Shown here: in pieces, positions 1 through 7,876 of the stretch
Layout of the letters: each line of letters starts with the position of its first letter
Numbering within the stretch: the stretch's first letter is position 1
Assembly (NCBI GenBank): GCA_030457765.1
Contig: JAKDUK010000017.1
Span: 1-45,003 of the forward strand
Source: Marinobacter sp.
GTDB lineage: Bacteria; Pseudomonadota; Gammaproteobacteria; Pseudomonadales; Oleiphilaceae
Direction of reading: 5' to 3'
DNA length: 45,003 nt
Notes under the pieces: generated by a model
What the model was told of the DNA's origin: nothing
The model's database searches: none
What the model saw: only the letters and a program-made list of their open reading frames with translations
Program-made: the position numbers and the translations under genes

Positions 1-195
1 GCATAGCTTACATCAAATTGCTTTTTCTTATATGAATCCCGTTAAAGCGCCAAGAAGCTTTTTGCTGAATGGCCTATAGTACTCACTCGCCCTGTTACTG
101 CAGGGCAAGTATGCGGGTAGAGTTGCTCGTGTGAAACACACTGGCGCATACCCAGCATGGACGCGTTTACGGTATTGTTTTGGAGCTTTATAAAG
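1..195. other. 5' leader region upstream of efpL
   Basis: No gene is recognised here. The stretch should hold the promoter and leader of the downstream EF-P-like gene, but I could not find a convincing -35/-10 pair. A short perfect hairpin is visible (GCCCTG at 89-94 pairs with CAGGGC at 101-106, 6-nt loop) about 90 bases before the start codon. Its role is unknown, and six base pairs can occur by chance. Confidence 0.3.
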
Positions 196-762
196 ATGCC
201 TAGAGCAAGTGAAATCAAGAAGAATTCTGCGGTTGAATATCAGGATCGAGTGTATTTTGTCAGGGATATCGACCGTTCGGTGCCTCAGGGTCGTGCCGGC
301 GGCAGCCTTTATCGCATGCGCATGTACGATGTGGTAACGGGCAACAAAATTGATGAAACGTTCAAAGATTCGGATATGCTGAATCTTGCCGACCTTGAGC
401 GCAGGCCGGCGACTTTCTCCTATTCTGATGGTGATGAATACGTTTTTATGGATAGCGAGGACTTCACCCAGTACAGCCTGAACCGGGAAGCTATTGCAGA
501 CGAACTGCTGTTCATCACCGAAGACACCCAGGGCGTTGTGGTTATTTTAGTCAGTGAAGCACCGGTCGCGCTTGCACTGCCGCAAACGGTAGAGCTGGAA
601 ATTGTTGAAACGGATCCGTCTGTTAAAGGTGGTTCCGCAACCGCTCGTACCAAGCCGGCTAACTTGTCCACTGGGCTGATTATCCAGGTGCCTGAGCATA
701 TTTCTACCGGTGATCGCATTAAGATCAACGTAGAAGAACGAAAGTTCTTAAGCCGGGCCTAG
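196..762 (+). CDS. efpL: Elongation factor P-like protein EfpL (YeiP)
   Basis: A 188-residue paralogue of elongation factor P, which binds stalled ribosomes and helps peptide-bond formation at difficult sequences such as proline runs. The start MPRASEIKK closely matches E. coli YeiP (MPRANEIKK). The C-terminal signature [18 protein letters not shown] is the EF-P OB-fold motif. The loop that carries a modified lysine in true EF-P has arginine at position 33, as in YeiP/EfpL, so this is the EfpL branch. An in-frame ATG at 157 would add 13 residues, but the family start is at 196. The MFS gene begins 18 bases after the stop with its own strong Shine-Dalgarno, so the two may be cotranscribed. Confidence 0.93.
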   Translation: MPRASEIKKNSAVEYQDRVYFVRDIDRSVPQGRAGGSLYRMRMYDVVTGNKIDETFKDSDMLNLADLERRPATFSYSDGDEYVFMDSEDFTQYSLNREAIADELLFITEDTQGVVVILVSEAPVALALPQTVELEIVETDPSVKGGSATARTKPANLSTGLIIQVPEHISTGDRIKINVEERKFLSRA

Positions 763-780
763 CCCGAGGTAAGGAGGCCC

Positions 781-1959
781 ATGATAACAAAGGAGACCGC
801 CAAGGTATTGGTTGCCAGCGTGATCGCGGTTGTGGTCACGGTGGGCATCGCCCGGTTCTCATACACACCGATGATTCCCGAGATGGTAGAAGCGCTTGGG
901 TTGAGTCAGTCGGTGATTGGCATGTTGGCCACGGTGAATTACGCCGGCTACCTTACCGGCGCGCTCCTGATTACTCGAATCAGTGATCTCGGCCTCAAGG
1001 TAAAGCTGTATCAGCTGGGCCTTGTTGTGGCGGTGGTCTCCACCGTTCTCATGGGATACACCACCAATCTCTGGCTTTGGTATCCACTGCGCTTCATTTC
1101 CGGGCTGAGCACCTCAACCGGGATGTTGCTCGGTGCTGGCCTGTTGATGAGTTGGCTCATTAAGAATAACCAAAAATCCGAGCTAGGCGTGTTCTTCTCG
1201 GGGATAGGGTTGGGTATTGTGCTGACGGCCGTTCTGGCAGAGCTGATTCGCGATGCGTTTACCTGGGATCAACAATGGGTGATCTACGGTCTGGCAGCGC
1301 TGGTACTCTTGATACCTATATGGCGCTGGATGCCGGATTATCGCGCCTGTGCTATGCCGAAAACCGGCAGTTCAAATGCCGGGGATGACCGAAGCCGGTT
1401 TATCCTGATGCTGCAGTTGGCCTACTTTTGTGCCGGTGTTGGCTATGTGGTCACGGCGACTTTTCTCGTGGCTATTGCCGAATCCATGCCCGAACTCAGT
1501 GGCCAGGGTTGGCTTATCTGGCTCATTGCCGGCCTGGCAGCTACACCTGCCTGCTGGCTGTGGGATGTGTTCACCCGCCGTTGGGGGCAATGGACAGCGC
1601 TCTATCTTGCCTACACACTCAATTCCGTAAGTATTCTGATGCTGATCCTCAATACCAGTATGGTCAGCGTTATGCTAAGTGCGATTATTTATGGCGCCAG
1701 CTTCATTGGTATTGTCAGTATGATGTTGGCAATGGTGGGGCGAGTATTCCCTGAAAACCCTTCCCGCCCCATGAGCCGACTTACTTTCAGCTACGGCATT
1801 GCCCAGATGCTAGCGCCTGCTGTGGTGGGCTACCTGGCAGATGTGGAGGGTAATTACACTAATGGTCTTTGGCTCACTCTGGTGGTGATGGCGCTGGGAG
1901 TGGTGGTGATTTATTTTGCCCGTGGAGTTAAAGGTAGGGAGGCGGAGACTGCCTTATGA
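781..1959 (+). CDS. MFS transporter, YbfB/YjiJ family
   Basis: A 392-residue integral membrane protein with about twelve hydrophobic segments. The N-terminal region (GIARFSYTPMIPEM, followed by a first helix pair rich in G, L and A) is typical of the YbfB/YjiJ branch of the major facilitator superfamily. Substrate is unknown; relatives are usually annotated only as putative exporters. Translation starts at an ATG six bases after a near-perfect Shine-Dalgarno (AAGGAGG at 771-777). The gene follows efpL by 18 bases on the same strand, so co-transcription is likely, though a functional link to translation is not obvious. Confidence 0.85.
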   Translation: MITKETAKVLVASVIAVVVTVGIARFSYTPMIPEMVEALGLSQSVIGMLATVNYAGYLTGALLITRISDLGLKVKLYQLGLVVAVVSTVLMGYTTNLWLWYPLRFISGLSTSTGMLLGAGLLMSWLIKNNQKSELGVFFSGIGLGIVLTAVLAELIRDAFTWDQQWVIYGLAALVLLIPIWRWMPDYRACAMPKTGSSNAGDDRSRFILMLQLAYFCAGVGYVVTATFLVAIAESMPELSGQGWLIWLIAGLAATPACWLWDVFTRRWGQWTALYLAYTLNSVSILMLILNTSMVSVMLSAIIYGASFIGIVSMMLAMVGRVFPENPSRPMSRLTFSYGIAQMLAPAVVGYLADVEGNYTNGLWLTLVVMALGVVVIYFARGVKGREAETAL

Positions 1960-2230
1960 GTCGCTTAGCTGATGCCCAACCACTGATTTGGCGATGTTGT
2001 ATGTAGATGTTCATTGGCTAGCAAAGTTGAGGTTTCAGCTGTGGGGCCGCTGAACATGCTGGCGCAAAGAGCGCCCGGCCAGTACCCATGTAGAAAGGGA
2101 TAGCCAGCAGATGGGCAAATACAGGCTGGAAAATATCGCAAGTTGAGTGAGGAGTCTGACGCGACCGTGAACTTGGGTATTGTATAAAATTGTGCCTGAG
2201 TGTCTTCAGTTGACCCGCAGGCACAATAAA
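1960..2230. other. Convergent intergenic region, no gene seen
   Basis: About 270 bases between the convergent MFS and monooxygenase genes. Open frames on the minus strand have no ribosome binding site and resemble no protein I recognise. Apart from the terminator at its right edge I see no structure. Confidence 0.4.
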
Positions 2231-2257
2231 AAGGCTGGCCTTGGCCAGCCTTTTTTG
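2231..2257 (-). terminator. Rho-independent terminator of the monooxygenase gene
   Basis: AAGGCTGGCC (2231-2240) pairs perfectly with GGCCAGCCTT (2243-2252), giving a 10-bp GC-rich stem. It is flanked by an A run on the left and a T run (2251-2256) on the right, so it can act in both directions. It lies just after the stop codon of the minus-strand monooxygenase and also faces the convergent MFS gene. Confidence 0.85.
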
Positions 2258-2260
2258 CTT

Positions 2261-4063
2261 TCAAGAAAGGTGATGAACGTCTTCCATACCGTATACCGGC
2301 GTTTCGAGCCCTTCTTTCCGGGCCTTTAGTTGAAGTGCCAAGTAAAGCGAGTAGTGACGTGATTGGTGCAAGTTACCACCGTGGAACCAGAGAGATTCCT
2401 GCCGGGTCGGTTTCCACATGTTGCGGAGTTCGCCTTCCCAGGGGCCTGGATCTTTGGTGGTTTCAGACCCCATGCCCCAGCATTTACCAACCTTGTCTGC
2501 CACTTCCTGAGAGATGATTCGTGCCGCCCAACCATTCATGGAGCCAAAGCCGGTCGCGTAGACAATCAGGTCTGCGGGCAGCTCCGTGCCATCGGTTAGC
2601 GTTACAGAATGCGGGTTTATACATTCAATGCCGACACCGCTCTTGAGCTTGATTTCGCCCTGTGCGACCAATTCGGAGGCGCCCACATCAATGTAGTAGC
2701 CGGAGCCACGGCGCAGGTATTTCATGAAGAGACCTGAGCCGTCGTCACCAAAGTCCAACAAGAACCCTGCTTTTTCCAGGCGCTGGTAGAAATCTGCATC
2801 CCGTTCGGCAACTTGTTTGTAAACCGGGATGTGCATGTCAGGCATTATTTTGAAAGGTACCGACGCGAAGGTGAGATCTGCCTTCTCAGTTGTCATGCCG
2901 TTCTGAATGGCCTCTTCTGAATAGAGGGGGCCGAGTACCAGGTCCATTAACGTGTCGGACTTGATAATATGGGTAGATGAACGCTGAATCATGGTGACGT
3001 CAGCATCATTTTCCCAGAGGGCTGCGCAGATATCGTGGGAGGAGTTATTGCCTCCAAGCACCACGCACTTTTTGCCTTTGTAGGCGGCACCGCCAGGGTG
3101 TTTGCTGGAATGGTGTTGTTCACCTTCGAAACTGTCCATGCCAGGGATGTCGGGAATGTTCGGGATGCCGGACATGCCGGTTGCCAGTACCAGTTGTTTG
3201 GGGCGAAGAGTGACTTTCTTGCCTTCACGGAAGACATCAACAACCCATTCCTCGCCGGCTTCGTCATAGCGGGCGCCGGTACACTCCGTCGAGCTCCAGT
3301 AGTTGAGCTCCATGATCTTGGTGTACATCTCTAGCCAGTCGCCGATTTTGTCTTTCGGGGCGAATACCGGCCAGTGATCCGGGAAAGGCAGGTACGGCAT
3401 GTGGTCATACCAGACTGGGTCATGCAAGCACAAAGACTTGTAACGATTGCGCCAGGAGTCGCCGGCCTTGGGGCTGCGCTCGATAACGATCGTAGGTACA
3501 TCCAGTTGGCGTAGCCTTGCTGCCAGGCCGATACCACCTTGGCCACCCCCAATGATCACGCAATAGGGCTGGCGGCTGTAGCCGAGCGCCTGCTCTTCTT
3601 CTTGCTGTGCTTCCAGCCAGGTTTGGCGGGATTTTGTGGCGCCGTGCTGGGCGCCCTTGGGCCGCAGGGAGTTGCGTTTTTCCGGGAACTCTTTCAGCTC
3701 TTGCATAGTGGTGAGGAGGGTCCAGGCTTTGCCATCGCGCAGGCGAATTTGACCTTTACCGAAAGCGTCTTTGGTTTCAAAGGTGATCCAGGCCTCGGTA
3801 ACACCATCCTGTTCGGTGGCTTCTTCTGCAACCTGCCAGTTTCCCGGGCGGGTTAGCTCTAGCGTGTTATCCAGCATGTCACGAATGCTGTCGCGGCCTT
3901 CCAGTGTCTTGAGGTTCCAGGTCATGGCGACAAGGTCTCGCCAGAAGCCGTTTTGTTCAAACATCTCAGCAGCTCGGCCAGAATCGCCTGCTTGCAAGGT
4001 TTTGTTGAACGCGTCGAGCCATTGCTGGACTCGTTGGGTGGCAGTGGTTTGTGCTTCAGTCAT
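2261..4063 (-). CDS. Flavin-containing monooxygenase with N-terminal NTF2-like domain
   Basis: A 600-residue protein. Residues 1-130 look like an NTF2/SnoaL-type fold. From about 165 it is a class B flavin monooxygenase: FAD-binding GGGQGG (172-177), the FMO fingerprint in FEGEQHHSSKH, a second Rossmann motif LGGNNSSHD for NADPH, and the late ATGFGS motif. Such enzymes insert one oxygen atom into a soft nucleophile or carbonyl using NADPH and O2; the substrate cannot be read from sequence. Start 4063 is chosen because GGAGAATCTT precedes this ATG, while the ATG seven codons upstream lacks a site. It is divergent from a sigma-54 activator and has a -24/-12 element upstream, so expression is probably inducer-dependent. 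Confidence 0.85.
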   Translation of the reverse strand: MTEAQTTATQRVQQWLDAFNKTLQAGDSGRAAEMFEQNGFWRDLVAMTWNLKTLEGRDSIRDMLDNTLELTRPGNWQVAEEATEQDGVTEAWITFETKDAFGKGQIRLRDGKAWTLLTTMQELKEFPEKRNSLRPKGAQHGATKSRQTWLEAQQEEEQALGYSRQPYCVIIGGGQGGIGLAARLRQLDVPTIVIERSPKAGDSWRNRYKSLCLHDPVWYDHMPYLPFPDHWPVFAPKDKIGDWLEMYTKIMELNYWSSTECTGARYDEAGEEWVVDVFREGKKVTLRPKQLVLATGMSGIPNIPDIPGMDSFEGEQHHSSKHPGGAAYKGKKCVVLGGNNSSHDICAALWENDADVTMIQRSSTHIIKSDTLMDLVLGPLYSEEAIQNGMTTEKADLTFASVPFKIMPDMHIPVYKQVAERDADFYQRLEKAGFLLDFGDDGSGLFMKYLRRGSGYYIDVGASELVAQGEIKLKSGVGIECINPHSVTLTDGTELPADLIVYATGFGSMNGWAARIISQEVADKVGKCWGMGSETTKDPGPWEGELRNMWKPTRQESLWFHGGNLHQSRHYSLYLALQLKARKEGLETPVYGMEDVHHLS

Positions 4064-4146
4064 TAAGATTCTCCAGGTTTGCATTGTTTTTGTTAGCCGG
4101 ATGCCTGTGGCACCCCGTACAGGAATGAACCCTTCGAGAAAGGTTT

Positions 4147-4162
4147 AGCAGGCGGCATGCCA
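4147..4162 (-). promoter_or_regulatory. Candidate sigma-54 (-24/-12) promoter of the monooxygenase gene
   Basis: Read on the minus strand the sequence is TGGCATGCCGCCTGCT. It matches the RpoN consensus TGGCAC-N5-TTGCW, with the invariant GG and GC dinucleotides at the required 10-base spacing. Initiation would fall near 4136, leaving a leader of about 70 bases before the ATG at 4063. The divergent gene encodes a sigma-54 activator, which supports the assignment. Confidence 0.7.
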
Positions 4163-4273
4163 GCTCCGGTTTCAGGCTTCAGGAATTTAATTAAGCTGCT
4201 GATATTAAATGAGAAAAAGTCCACCTGGTAGAGAACAGGATGTTCGGGCGTGGTCTATGGCTGGGGATCTTGT

Positions 4274-4287
4274 ATTACACCTGTAAT
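4274..4287. promoter_or_regulatory. Upstream activator site 1 (inverted repeat)
   Basis: ATTACA-CC-TGTAAT, two perfect 6-base arms around a 2-base centre. It lies about 145 bases upstream of the predicted sigma-54 start point, the usual distance for an enhancer-binding protein. It shares TTACA-N2-TGTAA with the second site. Confidence 0.6.
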
Positions 4288-4306
4288 GTTTTGACCCGAG
4301 GATGCT

Positions 4307-4318
4307 TTACAGATGTAA
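4307..4318. promoter_or_regulatory. Upstream activator site 2 (inverted repeat)
   Basis: TTACA-GA-TGTAA, the same arms and spacing as site 1. The two centres are 32 bases apart, close to three helical turns, so both would face the same side of DNA. It lies about 80 bases before the activator gene, so it could also mediate autoregulation. Confidence 0.6.
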
Positions 4319-4397
4319 CGTGAAGACGGGGTACTAAGGAAGGATGTTGAGTTCTTGGTAATGGGTCTATGCTGATATCGAGATGCAGGAGGGTGGC

Positions 4398-6356
4398 ATG
4401 ACGATACAAATGGTGCAGCGACAACATATCAATACCATCTTGAACTACGCAGATGACAAGACTGATACAGCGTTGTCTCCGGAGACCCTGATTGGCCGTT
4501 CCTGGAAGCGATGTATAGAGGAGTTTGGGCTGGACCCCAGCCGGCCACGGCGGCCACGGATCGTGACGCAACAAACGCTGCGAGAGCATCAGGACTCCGT
4601 AGATGAGTTCCTTAATGTCGCAAGAGCGGGCGTGGAGCAGCTTTACTCCAGGATAGCGAATCTTGGTTATGTGTTGTTACTTACCGATCACCGGGGCATC
4701 ACGGTCCAGTACCTCGGCGACAGGCGAGTTGATCAGCGCTTTCGAAAGGCAGGTTTATACCTGGGTGCTGATTGGAGTGAGCAGTATGCCGGCACCTGTG
4801 CCGTAGGCACTTGCATACAGGAACAGCAGGCCTTGACCTGCCACCGGGTCGACCACTTCGATGCGACCCATATCAACCTTACCTGCACCTCCGCGCCGAT
4901 TCTCGACCCCAAGGGCAATCTCCTGGCGGTTCTGGATATCTCAGCCATGGATTCGCCGGACGCGCACAGCAGCCAGAACTTCGCGTTACACCTGACCCAG
5001 CTGTATGCCCGAATGATAGAAGATGCCTATTTCCTCCGCCGTTATCGGAATCAGGTTATTTTTCGCTGCGATGCTTCCCGTGAATTTGTTCAGGTTAATG
5101 GTCAGTATCTGTTTGCTATTGACGATGACGGTTGTGTCGAGGCGGCCAATACTGCCGGGCGTTCACTGATGTTGAACCCAAACTCCGACAATAACGCCGG
5201 AATCCGGCCCAATCTTGCCAGCCTGTTCGACTGTGAACTCAGGGATATCTGGAGCATTCCGTACGATCACGATGATCAGGTTAAAGCCTTCAGGCACTGT
5301 GTTAGCGGAAGTACATTTTTTGCTGCCCTGATCCAGCCCAGAATCAAATCTCCGACGCCTTTATCGCCAGCGATTCAGTCGAGCGAAGACAGCGTGCCGC
5401 AACTGGATGCGCTTGCCGCTGATGATCCCGTAATGCGCCGTACTCTTGGATTGGCAAAACGTTTGCGGAACAGAGATGTCAGCTTGCTTATTCTGGGTGA
5501 GACCGGCACGGGTAAGGAGGTTCTGGCCAGTGCGATACACGCTTCAAGCCATCGTTCCCGGCGAGCTTTTGTGGCGGTGAACTGTGCAGCCATTCCTGAG
5601 TCACTGATCGAGAGTGAGCTTTTCGGCTACGTTTCAGGCGCCTTTACTGGCGCCCGTCCCAAAGGCATGCGCGGACTGATTCAACAGGCGGATGGTGGTA
5701 CATTATTTCTGGATGAGATAGGGGATATGCCTCTCCAGCTACAAACTCGGTTACTTCGATTCCTTTCCGAAGGCGAGGTGCTTCCCGTTGGTGCCAGTAG
5801 CCCTGTTAAGGTGAACTGTCGCGTGATTGCTGCTACTCATCAGGAACTTGGCCGGTTAATTGAACAGGGTACTTTTCGGGCAGATCTGTATTATCGGCTG
5901 AACGGCGCTACCTTGCGCTTGCCGTCCCTGAGCCGGAGAGCCGATCGACAGCACGTAATTAGCCGAGTGCTCAAAAAGTTAATTGAGGAAGGTGAGCTTG
6001 CGAATGTTCACATTCGGGCGGATGCTATGAGTGCTCTACTGGCTTACGCTTGGCCAGGAAATATCCGGCAACTTGCCAACGCGCTGGCATTTGCCGAGGC
6101 CACCTGCGATAACGCAGAAATCACGGTTGATGATTTGCCAGACGAATGTCTGGGTGAACAGGGGCTGTCGGTTCTGAAAAACAATGATGAGCACCTTGGT
6201 TCCAGCCCCTTGCTGGAAGCTTTGACGAAGTATCACTGGAATATCTCTGAGGTGGCGCGTTTCTATGGGGTGTCCCGGCCAACCATTTATCGCTGGATGC
6301 AGCATCAGGGGGTTGAACATCCCAGGTTTTCAGGCAAATCCAAAGTGGGGCAGTAG
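4398..6356 (+). CDS. Sigma-54-dependent transcriptional activator, AcoR-like
   Basis: A 652-residue enhancer-binding protein. The N-terminal half contains a GAF-type sensor region (about 60-200). The AAA+ domain has Walker A GETGTGKE (from residue 367), the sigma-54 contact loop GAFTGA (414-419) and Walker B GGTLFLDEIGD. A Fis-type helix-turn-helix lies at the C terminus (WNISEVARFYGVSRPTIYRW). The layout is that of AcoR-family activators, which sense small molecules through the GAF region. ATG 4398 is preferred over 4383 because GGAGGG sits just before it. It most likely activates the divergent monooxygenase through the two TTACA-N2-TGTAA sites; the ligand is unknown. Confidence 0.9.
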   Translation: MTIQMVQRQHINTILNYADDKTDTALSPETLIGRSWKRCIEEFGLDPSRPRRPRIVTQQTLREHQDSVDEFLNVARAGVEQLYSRIANLGYVLLLTDHRGITVQYLGDRRVDQRFRKAGLYLGADWSEQYAGTCAVGTCIQEQQALTCHRVDHFDATHINLTCTSAPILDPKGNLLAVLDISAMDSPDAHSSQNFALHLTQLYARMIEDAYFLRRYRNQVIFRCDASREFVQVNGQYLFAIDDDGCVEAANTAGRSLMLNPNSDNNAGIRPNLASLFDCELRDIWSIPYDHDDQVKAFRHCVSGSTFFAALIQPRIKSPTPLSPAIQSSEDSVPQLDALAADDPVMRRTLGLAKRLRNRDVSLLILGETGTGKEVLASAIHASSHRSRRAFVAVNCAAIPESLIESELFGYVSGAFTGARPKGMRGLIQQADGGTLFLDEIGDMPLQLQTRLLRFLSEGEVLPVGASSPVKVNCRVIAATHQELGRLIEQGTFRADLYYRLNGATLRLPSLSRRADRQHVISRVLKKLIEEGELANVHIRADAMSALLAYAWPGNIRQLANALAFAEATCDNAEITVDDLPDECLGEQGLSVLKNNDEHLGSSPLLEALTKYHWNISEVARFYGVSRPTIYRWMQHQGVEHPRFSGKSKVGQ

Positions 6357-6361
6357 TTAGC

Positions 6362-7135
6362 ATGTTGATATCGGTAGGTGCGCAACATTACGTTCTAATG
6401 TTGATACCCAGCCTTTTGTTGGATATCGAAAAGCTGGGGCTGCGCCGGATTATTCGCATGTCTGATTTCTCGGAGCAGGAAGTGACAGCGCTCTACTTCG
6501 AGTTTGTCTCTATCAAGCGCGTGCTGCCGGATAACCCACATTCTATCGAGCCGGCTATTTGGCAACACTTGCTCCACTGTGTGCGGGTGATGAGCTCGCT
6601 GGTGACTCTTGCGACTATGGAAGATCTGGAGCGTGCCCGCGAGACTGCGATCCACCGCTATCTGCCTCATGCCAAAGAGAGTCTGAAAAACGAATACGAT
6701 CAGATGCGCAGCCAGGGTAAGGTTGATTTCCGGTTGGCGGGTATTCTGCGTGGGAGTGACACTCCGGAAAACTCCGGTCAAGTGTGTATGGAGGCCATCC
6801 TGCGAGAGCGGGAGCAGCGTGTTGAATCCATTAAGTATTTGGGAACTGAGTATTTAACCGGTCACGAGGCCTATGTGGTCGGGGCCGCCAAAGCTCATGT
6901 TATATCTCACATTGAAGATGCACCGGAAGACTTCGGCGTTCTGGACTTGGTGATTCGTTTGCTTGATCTTCTTCGGTTGGTGCTTGTGCTTGAATCCCGT
7001 TCTCCTGGTGGTGCCAGCGCCGTGTCGTCTAATTTCACAGTGGAAAACATAGTGCTTGGTATCGGCAATTCACTGTACCGAGGTGAGCTTGGTTTGCACG
7101 TATCTTCTCTTGGGTTGGCCAGGGTCAATAAGTAG
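6362..7135 (+). CDS. Hypothetical protein, mostly helical
   Basis: I do not recognise this protein. It begins 6 bases after the regulator stop, on the same strand. The frame as drawn has 257 residues, but MSDFSEQEV at 6458 is a plausible later start; neither has a clear Shine-Dalgarno. The product appears largely alpha-helical, with a charged central part (RILREREQRVESIKYL-like stretch), a leucine-rich helix near the C terminus (LVIRLLDLLRLVLVLE) and a glycine/serine-containing tail. No signal peptide or catalytic motif is apparent. Tight linkage to the activator suggests co-expression. Its end lies 6 bases from the convergent Lrp-type gene. Confidence 0.6.
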   Translation: MLISVGAQHYVLMLIPSLLLDIEKLGLRRIIRMSDFSEQEVTALYFEFVSIKRVLPDNPHSIEPAIWQHLLHCVRVMSSLVTLATMEDLERARETAIHRYLPHAKESLKNEYDQMRSQGKVDFRLAGILRGSDTPENSGQVCMEAILREREQRVESIKYLGTEYLTGHEAYVVGAAKAHVISHIEDAPEDFGVLDLVIRLLDLLRLVLVLESRSPGGASAVSSNFTVENIVLGIGNSLYRGELGLHVSSLGLARVNK

Positions 7136-7140
7136 GCTTT

Positions 7141-7593
7141 CTATAGCCCGGCATCCTTCACATTTTCCATCACCACAAACGTACTGGTTTGCAGCACATG
7201 GGGCAGAGCGGAAATCTGCTCACCCAGTACCTGTCTATACTCCGCCATATTGCGCGTACGCACTTTCATCAGGTAATCAAAATTGGCGGCAATCATGTGG
7301 CATTGTTCTATAGCTGCGATTTGTTTAACGGCTGTATTGAACGCTTTTAGCGCCTCGCTGCTGGTATCGCTTAACGTAACCTGAGCAAAAGCGATATGAC
7401 TTTGTCCCAGTTTGGTCTGATTTACCAGCACCGTGTAGCCGGTAATAAAACCCTGTTCCTCAAGACGACGCATGCGTACCTGGCACGGGGTTTTAGAAAG
7501 GCCCACCCTTGAGGCTAGCTCGGTGATTGTAATTCGCGCATTTTTTTGCAGTTCACGAATGATGGAGTGATCGATCCGGTCGAGCTCGTTCAT
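7141..7593 (-). CDS. Lrp/AsnC-family regulator, probable regulator of putA
   Basis: A 150-residue regulator. The N-terminal helix-turn-helix (LDRIDHSIIRELQKNARI, then ELASRVGLSKTPCQVRMRRL) and the C-terminal ligand-binding RAM/AsnC domain are both complete. It is transcribed divergently from putA. In many proteobacteria an Lrp-type protein (PutR, BkdR class) activates putA in response to proline, especially where PutA has no DNA-binding domain of its own, as here. The role as proline-responsive activator is inferred from this arrangement. Confidence 0.88.
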   Translation of the reverse strand: MNELDRIDHSIIRELQKNARITITELASRVGLSKTPCQVRMRRLEEQGFITGYTVLVNQTKLGQSHIAFAQVTLSDTSSEALKAFNTAVKQIAAIEQCHMIAANFDYLMKVRTRNMAEYRQVLGEQISALPHVLQTSTFVVMENVKDAGL

Positions 7594-7718
7594 GTTGTTT
7601 TATCCTTCACAAAGCATAAAACTGCCTCTTTTGGGCAAGTCCTGGTTATGGGCACTATGCTGTAGGTTGTAAATGCCGGATTCTGCATAGGTTTCTGACT
7701 ATTCTAACTTATTTTTTA

Positions 7719-7731
7719 AGGACAATGTCCT
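7719..7731. promoter_or_regulatory. Small palindrome in the lrp-putA divergent region
   Basis: AGGACA-A-TGTCCT, perfect 6-base arms around one base, next to a T run. It lies about 126 bases before the Lrp-type gene and 146 before putA. It could be an operator for the Lrp-type protein, but a single short palindrome is weak evidence. Confidence 0.35.
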
Positions 7732-7876
7732 GGTTTTGCATGTAATGAGAGGGAAGTTACGCACTTTCGCGAGCTAATAAAGCCAAAGTGATATGTGATG
7801 TCGATTCTTACAGGGAAATAGTCTTGGCTGTTGTCGGTAGAATGCGGGAAAGACAAATAATTGAGAGGGTACAACT

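Noticed and set aside
1965..2264. Minus-strand open frame of 99 residues between the MFS and monooxygenase genes
   Set aside because: It runs through the terminator into the monooxygenase end, has no ribosome binding site and resembles no protein I know.
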